The position numbers were made by a program, and so were the translations under genes. 64,000 nucleotides of DNA from Janthinobacterium psychrotolerans (GTDB lineage Bacteria; Pseudomonadota; Gammaproteobacteria; Burkholderiales; Burkholderiaceae_D): positions 35,883-99,882 of the forward strand of contig NZ_LOCQ01000044.1 in the NCBI RefSeq assembly GCF_001677885.1, read 5' to 3'. The notes under the pieces are model-generated. The model saw nothing but the letters and a program-made list of their open reading frames with translations. It did not search any database and was not told where the DNA came from. Every line of letters begins with the position of its first letter. Positions within the stretch are counted from its first letter, which is position 1. Below are positions 7,946 to 14,775 of this stretch, piece by piece.

Positions 7946-8926
7946 ATGAAACTATCGCAACTGAAACTGCTTCCGGCCGCTGCGGCGCTGGCCATGCTGT
8001 GCGCGGCCGGTGGCGCGCAGGCAGGCGCTTATGGCTATTCCTACGACAACATCTTCGGCCTGACCATCAGCAATCCGACCGGCGTCGTCACGGTCGCCAG
8101 CACCACCAATATCTCGCGCAGCACGTCCACGCTGAACGGCGTGAGCGTCATCAACGGCGGCTCCGGCATCCTCGATTCGCCGCAGTCGGCCGTCGGCGCC
8201 GTCACCAAGGGCCAGAACGACTTCACGCAGCAGGGTCCGACCGGCACCTACGCGCGTGGCGACGCGCAGATCGTCAGCACCCAGTTCCCGCCCTTCCCCG
8301 CCGGCGCCACCAGCACCCAGGCCGTCAACGTGGCCGAAGCCCACCTCGACACGGCCGGCACCGCCGACGCTTCCGGCCGCAACGGTTCGACCACCGGCTT
8401 TTCCGTCACCTTTACAGTCGGCTCGCCCACCGCCACCCTGGCCTTCAACTTCCTGGCCAATCCCTTCATGCAAGTGTTCCTGAACAACGACGTGGCGCTG
8501 GGCTCGTCGTCGACGGCCAACCTGGTGGTGACCTTCAGCATTACCGACGCCACCGGCGCCACCGTGTTCAACTGGGCGCCGGACGGCACGATCGGTTCCG
8601 GCATCTCGGGCGGCACGGAGTCGGCCGATGCGGCCAACCTGAACACCAACCTGTCGACCAACTTCCTCACGCGCGGCAGCCTGTTCACCTACGACCCCAC
8701 CGGCTGCGGCGCACCGACCGGCACCGGCATCGGCACGGCTTGCGGCGGCACCTTCTCGGCGCTGACCAATGCCCTGGCGGCAGGCAGCTACACGCTGACC
8801 CTGAACGCGGTGGAAAGCGTGGACCTGGTGAAAGTGGCGGCGGTGCCGGAACCAGGCACCCTGGCCTTGCTGGGCCTGGGCCTGGCCGGCCTGTGCTACG
8901 CCAGCCGCCGCAAAATCACGGCTTGA
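7946..8926 (+). CDS. PEP-CTERM sorting domain protein, copy 1
   Basis: A 326-residue exported protein. Residues 1 to about 26 form a signal peptide (MKLSQLKLLPAAAALAMLCA, ending AQA). The C-terminus carries the PEP-CTERM sorting signal: VPEPGTLALLG, a short hydrophobic helix, then YASRRK. The exosortase (EpsH/XrtA type) is expected to cut near PEP and pass the protein to the cell surface or exopolysaccharide matrix. The body is Ala/Gly/Ser/Thr/Asn-rich, predicted beta, with a conserved Cys pair near residues 252-265 (GCGAPTGTG, ACGGT). A GAGGT ribosome site precedes the ATG. The next gene is a close paralogue. No exosortase gene lies in this window. Confidence 0.9.
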   Translation: MKLSQLKLLPAAAALAMLCAAGGAQAGAYGYSYDNIFGLTISNPTGVVTVASTTNISRSTSTLNGVSVINGGSGILDSPQSAVGAVTKGQNDFTQQGPTGTYARGDAQIVSTQFPPFPAGATSTQAVNVAEAHLDTAGTADASGRNGSTTGFSVTFTVGSPTATLAFNFLANPFMQVFLNNDVALGSSSTANLVVTFSITDATGATVFNWAPDGTIGSGISGGTESADAANLNTNLSTNFLTRGSLFTYDPTGCGAPTGTGIGTACGGTFSALTNALAAGSYTLTLNAVESVDLVKVAAVPEPGTLALLGLGLAGLCYASRRKITA

Positions 8927-8943
8927 ACTTGCGGCAGACAGCA

Positions 8944-8969
8944 AGGGCGGGGACCTCCTCGCCCTTTTC
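8944..8969 (+). terminator. Rho-independent terminator after the first PEP-CTERM gene
   Basis: Stem AAGGGCG / CGCCCTT (8944-8950 with 8961-8967) is followed by a short T-run at 8966-8969. It lies 18 bases after the stop codon, so the second PEP-CTERM gene probably has its own promoter. Confidence 0.7.
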
Positions 8970-8996
8970 AATTGCCGGCCAGGACGTTCGGCCTTG

Positions 8997-9013
8997 TCGG
9001 CATTTTTTACAGA
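8997..9013 (+). repeat. 17-base motif shared by the two PEP-CTERM upstream regions, copy 2
   Basis: The second identical copy of GTCGGCATTTTTTACAG, ending 43 bases before the start of the second PEP-CTERM gene. No GG-N10-GC sigma-54 pattern was found between it and that start. Confidence 0.7.
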
Positions 9014-9055
9014 CGCGGTCGGGCTCTGGCCCAGGCAACAGGATGAGGATTTTCC

Positions 9056-10048
9056 ATGACACTGTTTTCCCGTACTCACCGACCCGGCGCCCTGTGCATC
9101 GCGTGCCTGCTGATGGCCAGCGCCAGCGGTGGCGCACGCGCCTCGGCCTACGCTTATTCCTACAACAATATCTTCGGCCTGACCGTCTCGAACCCGACCG
9201 GCAGCATTGCGGTGGCCGGCAATACCGATATTTCACGCGCCACCGCCACCCTCAACGGCGGCAGCATCATCCGTGGTGGCAATAACGTTGTCGACGCGCC
9301 GCAAGCGGCACTGGGCGCCGTGAGCAAGGGGCAAAACCATTTTTCGCAGCAAGGCCAGGGCAACGCTTCGTATTCGCGCGGCGACGCGCAAATCATCACC
9401 TCGCAGATTCCCCCTTTTCCACCGGGCGCCACCAGCACCCATTCCGTCAATGCGGCCGAAGCCTTTCTGTTCGATACCGGCAGCGCCGATGCGTCCGGGC
9501 GCAACGGCTCGAACACGGGCTTGTCGGTCAACCTGGTGGTCGGCGCAGCGGGCGCCACCATCCTGTTCAACTTCCAGGCCGCGCCCTTCATGCAGGCCTA
9601 CCTCGATGCGCTGGCCGGACCGGGCTCTGCTGCCAGCAGCAATATGTCGGTCAGCTTTACCATCACCAATGCAACAGGGCAAAACGTCTTCAACTGGTCG
9701 CCGGACGGCATGGTCGGCTCCGGCATTGCAGGCGGCACCGAACTGGCCGACGCCGCCGGCCTCAATATCAGCTATTCGGCCAATACTGTCACTTCCGGCA
9801 ATATGCTGACCTACGACCCGCTCGGCTGCGGCGCGCCGGCCGGCACCGGCAGCGGCACCAGTTGCGGCGGAGCCTATACGGCGCTGAGCAACAACCTGGT
9901 GGCTGGCAACTACACCCTGACCCTGAACACGGTCAACAGCGCCGACCTGACCATCGTGCCACGCGTGGTGCAAGTGAGTGAGCCGAGCACACTGGCCTTG
10001 CTGGGACTGGGCCTGCTGGGCCTGTGCCTGCGCCGCAGCGGAGCGTGA
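9056..10048 (+). CDS. PEP-CTERM sorting domain protein, copy 2
   Basis: A 330-residue paralogue of the preceding protein; the two align along their whole length (for example YSYNNIFGLTVSNPTGSI against YSYDNIFGLTISNPTGVV). It has a signal peptide of about 30 residues ending GGARA and a C-terminal sorting signal with SEPSTLALLGLGLLGLCLRR. The motif reads SEP rather than PEP, a common variant. The paired Cys-containing loops (GCGAPAGTG, SCGGA) are conserved with copy 1. It is likely the product of a tandem duplication. The function of the exported body is unknown; matrix or surface attachment is inferred from the sorting signal. Confidence 0.87.
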   Translation: MTLFSRTHRPGALCIACLLMASASGGARASAYAYSYNNIFGLTVSNPTGSIAVAGNTDISRATATLNGGSIIRGGNNVVDAPQAALGAVSKGQNHFSQQGQGNASYSRGDAQIITSQIPPFPPGATSTHSVNAAEAFLFDTGSADASGRNGSNTGLSVNLVVGAAGATILFNFQAAPFMQAYLDALAGPGSAASSNMSVSFTITNATGQNVFNWSPDGMVGSGIAGGTELADAAGLNISYSANTVTSGNMLTYDPLGCGAPAGTGSGTSCGGAYTALSNNLVAGNYTLTLNTVNSADLTIVPRVVQVSEPSTLALLGLGLLGLCLRRSGA

Positions 10049-10067
10049 CGACGGCGGCTTGCCAGCG

Positions 10068-10733
10068 TCACGGCTGCTTCTTGAGCAGGCGCGCGGGAAT
10101 GCCGCCCCAGACTTCGCCGGCGCCGACCACGCTGTCCTTGATCAGCACGGCGCCCACCGAAATAATCGCGCCGTCGCCAATACGCGCGCCGGCCATGATG
10201 ACCGCGTGTGCGCCGATGGTCACGCGATTGCCGATTACCACCGGCCGCAATTCCAGCCTGTCCCCCTCGATCACATGGGCAAACACCACCGCGTCGTGGC
10301 CGACGATGCTGTCGCTGCCGATCGTGGTCAATGGCGGATCGAGCAGCGCGCCGGCGCTGTAGGTATTGCTGCCGAGCCGGGCGCCCAGCGCCAGATAGAC
10401 CAGGCGCAGCAGGGGCAAGGGCAGGAAGTGCGTGCGAATCAGGGAATTGAACAGCAGCAGATAAAACAGGATGTTCAGGTTGGCCGCAAATTCGGCGCGT
10501 GAACCGGGCGCGGCGGCGCCCTCGTGCAGCGGCAGCACGCGCAGGCACAGCCGGTAAACCGCAAAGGCGAACAGATACACCAGCAGCACGGCGGCGGCCA
10601 CCACGGCGACCCCGCGAAACTCGCCCGGCGGCAGCAAGCCCAGCAGCCATACCGCGCTGGTGATGCCCAGCGCCAGGATCAATGCCAGCAGGCACAGGAA
10701 CACCACGATTTCCTTGCCACCGATCTTGCGCAT
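10068..10733 (-). CDS. Membrane-anchored hexapeptide-repeat acyltransferase
   Basis: A 221-residue protein with two hydrophobic segments at about 8-34 and 40-66 followed by a left-handed beta-helix domain from about residue 115. The helix repeats include TTIGSDSIVGHDAVV, PVVIGNRVTIGAHAVIMAGA and GARIGDGAIISVGAVLIKDS, and it ends VWGGIPARLLKK, the classic tail of hexapeptide O-acetyltransferases. The likely active His is in the GHDAVVFAH stretch. The start lies four bases after the nitroreductase-like gene stop, so it is the third gene of a minus-strand operon. The two N-terminal membrane spans are unusual for this superfamily. The substrate is unknown. Confidence 0.78.
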   Translation of the reverse strand: MRKIGGKEIVVFLCLLALILALGITSAVWLLGLLPPGEFRGVAVVAAAVLLVYLFAFAVYRLCLRVLPLHEGAAAPGSRAEFAANLNILFYLLLFNSLIRTHFLPLPLLRLVYLALGARLGSNTYSAGALLDPPLTTIGSDSIVGHDAVVFAHVIEGDRLELRPVVIGNRVTIGAHAVIMAGARIGDGAIISVGAVLIKDSVVGAGEVWGGIPARLLKKQP

Positions 10734-10736
10734 GCC

Positions 10737-11837
10737 CTACTCCTTCGCGCCAGGCGCCACGATCAGCTCCTGCAGTGGCCGGCGCAGCGAACGCGCCCGC
10801 GCCGGCGCGCCGGCGCCGATGCGGCCCAGGAACACGGCCCGCTCGGTGTGCTCCTCGCCGAGCAGGGTGCGGGTTTGCACGGCCAGCTCCTGCGCCACCT
10901 CGTGCAAGCCCTCGGTGCGCGAAAACAGGCGCCGCTCGCGCACGTAGCGGGCAAAGATCAGCGGCGTCAGTTCCGGCTGCAGCTGCAGGCCCAGTTCGGT
11001 GGCCGTCAGCCAGAAACGCTGCATGGCGCGCCCGGCGGCCACGTAATCGTCGACCGTGCGCGGCGGCGACTGGGCCAGCAGCGCGAAATGCGCGGCGCAG
11101 TACCAGCCGGGCAGCAGGTCCATCTGCAGGCGCGGCGCCACGGTGCCGGCCAGCCAGGTATTGAAGAAATCCACGCGGCGCCAGCTGCGCATGATCCAGC
11201 GCATCAGCCTGGCAGTCATGGGATCGACCCCCAGCGCCTGGTCCGGCATGCGGTCGGCGCTGTAGCGCGCATTCCATTCGATCACGTCGCAATGCACGCG
11301 GTGCGCCTCGGGCATGATCAGGCGCAGGCGGGCATTGTTGAACATCAGGCGCGCCGCCGCAAAGCGCGTGCGGCTGCCCTCCAGCCACAAGACGCCGAAG
11401 TCATCGGGCAGGCTGGCCGCCAGCGCCGCCTTTTCGCTCACGCGCAGGCTGCGTGTGCTGAGCTTGCGGCGCTGCACCGTGCGCTGCGGCAGGAACGCCG
11501 CCAGCGGATCGGGCGCCAGGCCGGGCGCGTCGACAAACACGGCGTCAAAGGTCGGCAAATGCTCGGGCATGCCCGGGCGCCGCTGCGCTTCCAGCTTCAG
11601 GCCGTGGCGGCTGGCCGCCAGCGCCAGGCTTTCCAGCAGCGCGCCGAGCGACAACTGGCTGGGGTGGCCGTCGAGGTCGTACACGCAGTGGCTGCGCGTA
11701 TCGAAACCATGCACCACCACATGGCGCGCGGCGCGCACTTCGAAGCGCCAGGGCTGGGTATTGTCGCCGCTGGGCGCCCAGCGCGCCTGGTCGAGGATAT
11801 CTTCCAGTACGGCGTCAATCGCCAGGGTATTTTTCAT
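10737..11837 (-). CDS. Nitroreductase-superfamily protein (Acg / MoeY C-terminal-like)
   Basis: A 366-residue flavin-fold protein. It opens with LEDILDQARWAPSGDNTQPW, the FMN-phosphate-binding RWAPSGDN motif of the nitroreductase superfamily, and carries a second half-domain near FWLTATELGLQLQPELTPLI. It is longer than classical NfsB (about 217 residues) and resembles the Acg-type or dimer-in-one proteins, which may not reduce nitro compounds. The start ATG (11835-11837) overlaps the stop of the upstream ThiF-like gene in TGATG, so the two are translationally coupled. Mycobacterial MoeY (Rv1355c) has a ThiF domain fused to a nitroreductase-like domain; this gene and its neighbour look like the split form. 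Chemistry unknown. Confidence 0.75.
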   Translation of the reverse strand: MKNTLAIDAVLEDILDQARWAPSGDNTQPWRFEVRAARHVVVHGFDTRSHCVYDLDGHPSQLSLGALLESLALAASRHGLKLEAQRRPGMPEHLPTFDAVFVDAPGLAPDPLAAFLPQRTVQRRKLSTRSLRVSEKAALAASLPDDFGVLWLEGSRTRFAAARLMFNNARLRLIMPEAHRVHCDVIEWNARYSADRMPDQALGVDPMTARLMRWIMRSWRRVDFFNTWLAGTVAPRLQMDLLPGWYCAAHFALLAQSPPRTVDDYVAAGRAMQRFWLTATELGLQLQPELTPLIFARYVRERRLFSRTEGLHEVAQELAVQTRTLLGEEHTERAVFLGRIGAGAPARARSLRRPLQELIVAPGAKE

Positions 11838-12706
11838 CAGGAACCCCTGGCGGCGCGGCGCCGCTTGATGATGGCCATGGCCAGGCGCTGCAGCGGGTGG
11901 CGGTTGCCGCCCGGGCGCCAGGTATGGACCATCTTGTTGCGGTAGGCGTCGAAATGCATGCCGCGCGGCGCCGCCAGCACCTTGCCGCGCCGCAGCAGGA
12001 TCTTCAGCGCCTCGGTGGCGGCCGCGCCCGCGCACAGCTGGCAGCCCATGATGGTCGACGGCCCGCGCCGCTCCTTGAGATTGATGGCCGACGGGTCGAC
12101 CAGATACGGCCCGTGCAGGCCGGCCGGTGCCAGTCCGACCAGGAAGCGCAGCGCTTTTTCTTCTTCGGGCAGGTCGCCCCAGCCGAAATATTGCTCGAAC
12201 GTCATCTGGCCCGGCAGGAAACTGAGCACCGCCGTGCCCATGCCCAGCGGCGCGGCCGTGATGGCCGGAATCGCCAGCCTGGCGCACATGGCAAAGGTCG
12301 ACTGGCGCGCGGGAAAGGCAAAGAAGTCCAGGCCGTCGACGTACAGGTCGACACCGTCAAAAAAATCGGCCAGGTTGGCGTCGTTGATACCGTCCGGAAA
12401 CACCTTGATATCGAGTTCGGGATTGATGTCGCGCGCCATGCGCGCCAGCACCCCGGCCTTGGGCTGGCCCAGGGTCGACACCATGGCGCCGGCCTGGCGG
12501 TTGAAATTGGCGATATCGAAGGTATCGAAATCGGCGATATGAAACGCGCCGATGCCGAGCCGCGCCAGGGTCAGCAAATGCACGCCGCCGACGCCGCCCA
12601 TGCCGGCAATGGCCACCCGCTTGCCGCGCAAGCTGTCCTGTTCCGCCCGGGTGACCCAGCCCAGGTTGCGGGCAAATGCCGCGTGATACGAAAAACCGTC
12701 TGTCAT
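11837..12706 (-). CDS. ThiF/MoeB/E1-like adenylyltransferase
   Basis: A 289-residue member of the E1-like superfamily, which adenylates a carboxyl group (usually of a small protein C-terminus) with ATP. It has the Rossmann nucleotide loop AGMGGVGG at about 34-41, DFDTFDIANFNRQAG (acidic strand followed by the N-x-N-R-Q arginine finger), and PLGMGTA later. I see only a single CQLC-type Cys pair rather than the two CxxC pairs of canonical zinc-binding MoeB/ThiF. It is the first gene of a three-gene operon with a nitroreductase-like protein and a membrane acyltransferase. No ubiquitin-like partner is nearby. A perfect palindrome lies 18 bases upstream of its start. Confidence 0.82.
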   Translation of the reverse strand: MTDGFSYHAAFARNLGWVTRAEQDSLRGKRVAIAGMGGVGGVHLLTLARLGIGAFHIADFDTFDIANFNRQAGAMVSTLGQPKAGVLARMARDINPELDIKVFPDGINDANLADFFDGVDLYVDGLDFFAFPARQSTFAMCARLAIPAITAAPLGMGTAVLSFLPGQMTFEQYFGWGDLPEEEKALRFLVGLAPAGLHGPYLVDPSAINLKERRGPSTIMGCQLCAGAAATEALKILLRRGKVLAAPRGMHFDAYRNKMVHTWRPGGNRHPLQRLAMAIIKRRRAARGS

Positions 12707-12723
12707 GCTTACCTTTCCGGATG

Positions 12724-12743
12724 CCTTGCGTCATTACGCAAGG
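12724..12743. promoter_or_regulatory. Perfect inverted repeat upstream of the ThiF-like operon
   Basis: CCTTGCGT and ACGCAAGG flank a four-base centre, 18 to 37 bases upstream of the operon's first ATG. No T-run follows on the minus strand, so a regulator-binding site is more likely than a terminator of the upstream chemoreceptor gene. Confidence 0.45.
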
Positions 12744-12797
12744 ACCAAGAAAGTATTGACAGGCATTTCGCCAGAAAGTTCCCGTCTTCGGAGAAGA

Positions 12798-14351
12798 TTA
12801 TTTCAGGGCCAGCGACACCGGGCGCGCCGTACCAGCGACCTTGAACACGCTGACCAGCTGCGCCAGCCCGGCCGCCTGCTCGTTCATGGCGTGCGCCGCC
12901 GCCGAGGCCTGCTCTACCAGCGCCGAATTTTGCTGGGTCATATTATCCATCTCGACGATGGCCTGGTTGATCTGGTCGATGCCGGTGCTCTGCTCGCTGC
13001 TGGCCGACGAAATCTCGGCCACGATATCGGTCACCTGCTGCACGCTGGCGACCACCCTGGCCATGGTTTCCCCGGCCAGCGCCACCAGCTTTTCGCCCGC
13101 GCCCACCTGCTCGGCGGAGCCGTCGATCAGCTGCTTGATCTCCCTGGCGGCCTGGCTGGAGCGCTGGGCCAGGTTGCGCACTTCGGTGGCCACCACGGCA
13201 AAACCCCGGCCCTGCTCGCCTGCGCGCGCCGCTTCCACGGCCGCGTTCAGGGCCAGGATATTGGTCTGGAAGGCAATGCCGTCGATCACGCTGATGATGT
13301 CGCCGATCTTTTTCGACGACGCGTTGATGGCGCCCATGGTTTCGACCACCTGGCCGACCACGCCGCCGGCCTGGCTGGCCACTTGCGACGCCGAAATGGC
13401 CAGCTGATTGGCCTGGCGTGCATTGTCCGCATTCTGGCGCACGGTCGCGGTCATTTCTTCCATCGTCGATGCGGTCTCTTCCAGCGAACCGGCCTGCTGT
13501 TCCGTGCGCGCCGACAGGTCATGGTTGCCGGCGGCGATTTCACCAGAGGCCACCGAGATCGACTCGGCATCGTTGCGCACCTGGCTGACCAGATGGGCCA
13601 GCTTGTCGCGCATGGCCATGATCGCCACCAGCAAGCTGTCCGTATCGCCAACGCGCGTGTGCACCGGCGTGGTCAGGTCGCCACCGGCGATCTGCGCGAC
13701 GATGCCGGCAGCATAATCGGGCTCGCCACCGAGCTGGCCCAGTATGCGGCGCAGCATCAGCGCGCCCAAGGCCCCCACCACCAGCATCAGCGCCACGCCG
13801 ATGGCCAGCAGCACGCGCGCCTGGGCCCAAAAGGCGGCATTGATGTCGTCGATATAAGTACCGGTACCGATCAGCCAGTCCCAGGGCGCGAACTTGATCA
13901 CCGCGTACATCTTGGCCACTGGCTCGGCCACGCCGGGGCGGCTGCCATCGGCCTGCACCACGCCGATACGCTGCTGCGCCATCGCCGCGCGATAGCGGTC
14001 GCCCGAGGCCTTCATGCCTTTTTGCGGCACACCGATGCGCTCGGCCTTCGGATGCACGTACAGCAGATCGCTGCTGTAATCGCGCACGAAATAATACATG
14101 TCGTCCTTGACGAAGCTGCCCACGGCCAGCTTGGCTTGCTGCTGGGCCTGCTCACGCGTGAGCTTGCCCGATTGTTCCAGAGCGTAGGCCTTTTCCACCG
14201 CAGCATTGGCGAGCTCGACCAGAACCGACAATTGCCCGACGCGCTCGGCCATCATGGTCTGGCGCAAGGAGTACAGGGAGAAGGAGGCGATCAGTATCAT
14301 GCCCAGCAGAGTGCTGAAACATAACAGGAGGATGCGTGAACGTAGCGTCAT
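12798..14351 (-). CDS. Methyl-accepting chemotaxis protein, Cache-type sensor
   Basis: A 517-residue inner-membrane chemoreceptor. The first membrane span is at about 5-30. It is followed by a periplasmic single-Cache-like sensor ([20 protein letters not shown] and [14 protein letters not shown] are typical) and a second span at about 183-205. A HAMP domain and a long cytoplasmic signalling coiled coil come next. The hairpin tip contains [20 protein letters not shown], identical to the core used for CheA/CheW binding. The C-terminus lacks a CheR pentapeptide. The start is the ATG at 14349-14351, directly before the first membrane span; an open frame to 14471 was ignored. The Cache fold suggests small organic ligands. 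Confidence 0.9.
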   Translation of the reverse strand: MTLRSRILLLCFSTLLGMILIASFSLYSLRQTMMAERVGQLSVLVELANAAVEKAYALEQSGKLTREQAQQQAKLAVGSFVKDDMYYFVRDYSSDLLYVHPKAERIGVPQKGMKASGDRYRAAMAQQRIGVVQADGSRPGVAEPVAKMYAVIKFAPWDWLIGTGTYIDDINAAFWAQARVLLAIGVALMLVVGALGALMLRRILGQLGGEPDYAAGIVAQIAGGDLTTPVHTRVGDTDSLLVAIMAMRDKLAHLVSQVRNDAESISVASGEIAAGNHDLSARTEQQAGSLEETASTMEEMTATVRQNADNARQANQLAISASQVASQAGGVVGQVVETMGAINASSKKIGDIISVIDGIAFQTNILALNAAVEAARAGEQGRGFAVVATEVRNLAQRSSQAAREIKQLIDGSAEQVGAGEKLVALAGETMARVVASVQQVTDIVAEISSASSEQSTGIDQINQAIVEMDNMTQQNSALVEQASAAAHAMNEQAAGLAQLVSVFKVAGTARPVSLALK

Positions 14352-14390
14352 GGCGTAAGGCCCGAAAAAAGAAGGTAAGGTGCGGGAAAA

Positions 14391-14450
14391 CATTTTCAAA
14401 AAAGCAAAACGGGCGGCGCTACCAGGCTGGCGCCCGGCAGGCACCGCCCG
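14391..14450 (-). terminator. Terminator after the 65-residue gene
   Basis: On the minus strand the stem CGGGCGG / CCGCCCG (14444-14450 with 14410-14416), with further partial pairing inside, is followed by TTTTGCTTTTTTG. It lies about 45 bases after the stop at 14495 and before the chemoreceptor start. Confidence 0.65.
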
Positions 14451-14494
14451 CGATTGTTTCGATTGCAGCAAAATGCCGCGTCAAGGCCTATGCT

Positions 14495-14692
14495 TCAGGC
14501 CAATGCTTCCTTGGCTGCTTCTTCCGGCGTCAGGCCATCGTAGAACTGGTCGGTAAACCACTCGACCTGCTCTTCGATATGGTCCTGCGCCTGTTCCACC
14601 GTGGCGCCGCCGGCGACTAAAAAGCCTTCGACTTCGATACACCAGTTAATCAATTCCAGGGTTTCCGGATCGAGTTCTTCTTTCTTGGCCAT
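14495..14692 (-). CDS. Small acidic hypothetical protein, 65 residues
   Basis: A soluble, strongly acidic protein beginning MAKKEELDPETLELINWCIE and ending in LTPEEAAKEALA. It is predicted all-helical, with no signal peptide or membrane span. I do not recognise a family with a known role. It sits between the M16 peptidase gene (upstream on the minus strand, 83 bases away) and a terminator, so it is either monocistronic or the tail of that transcript. The open frame, acidic composition and terminator support it being real. Confidence 0.7.
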   Translation of the reverse strand: MAKKEELDPETLELINWCIEVEGFLVAGGATVEQAQDHIEEQVEWFTDQFYDGLTPEEAAKEALA

Positions 14693-14775
14693 CTTGCGCT
14701 TTCTGAGAGTTCGTTTGCCATCACATCGGCAGGCGCCAGTTTACCATTTCCCGCCGCGCCCGCCTCTGCATCACT

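Noticed and set aside
9014..9055. Sigma-54 promoter before the second PEP-CTERM gene
   Set aside because: TGGCCC is present but no GC lies ten bases after a GG.
12705..14324. Plus-strand open frame of 539 codons over the chemoreceptor
   Set aside because: Antisense shadow; the opposite strand has a complete receptor with the conserved tip sequence.
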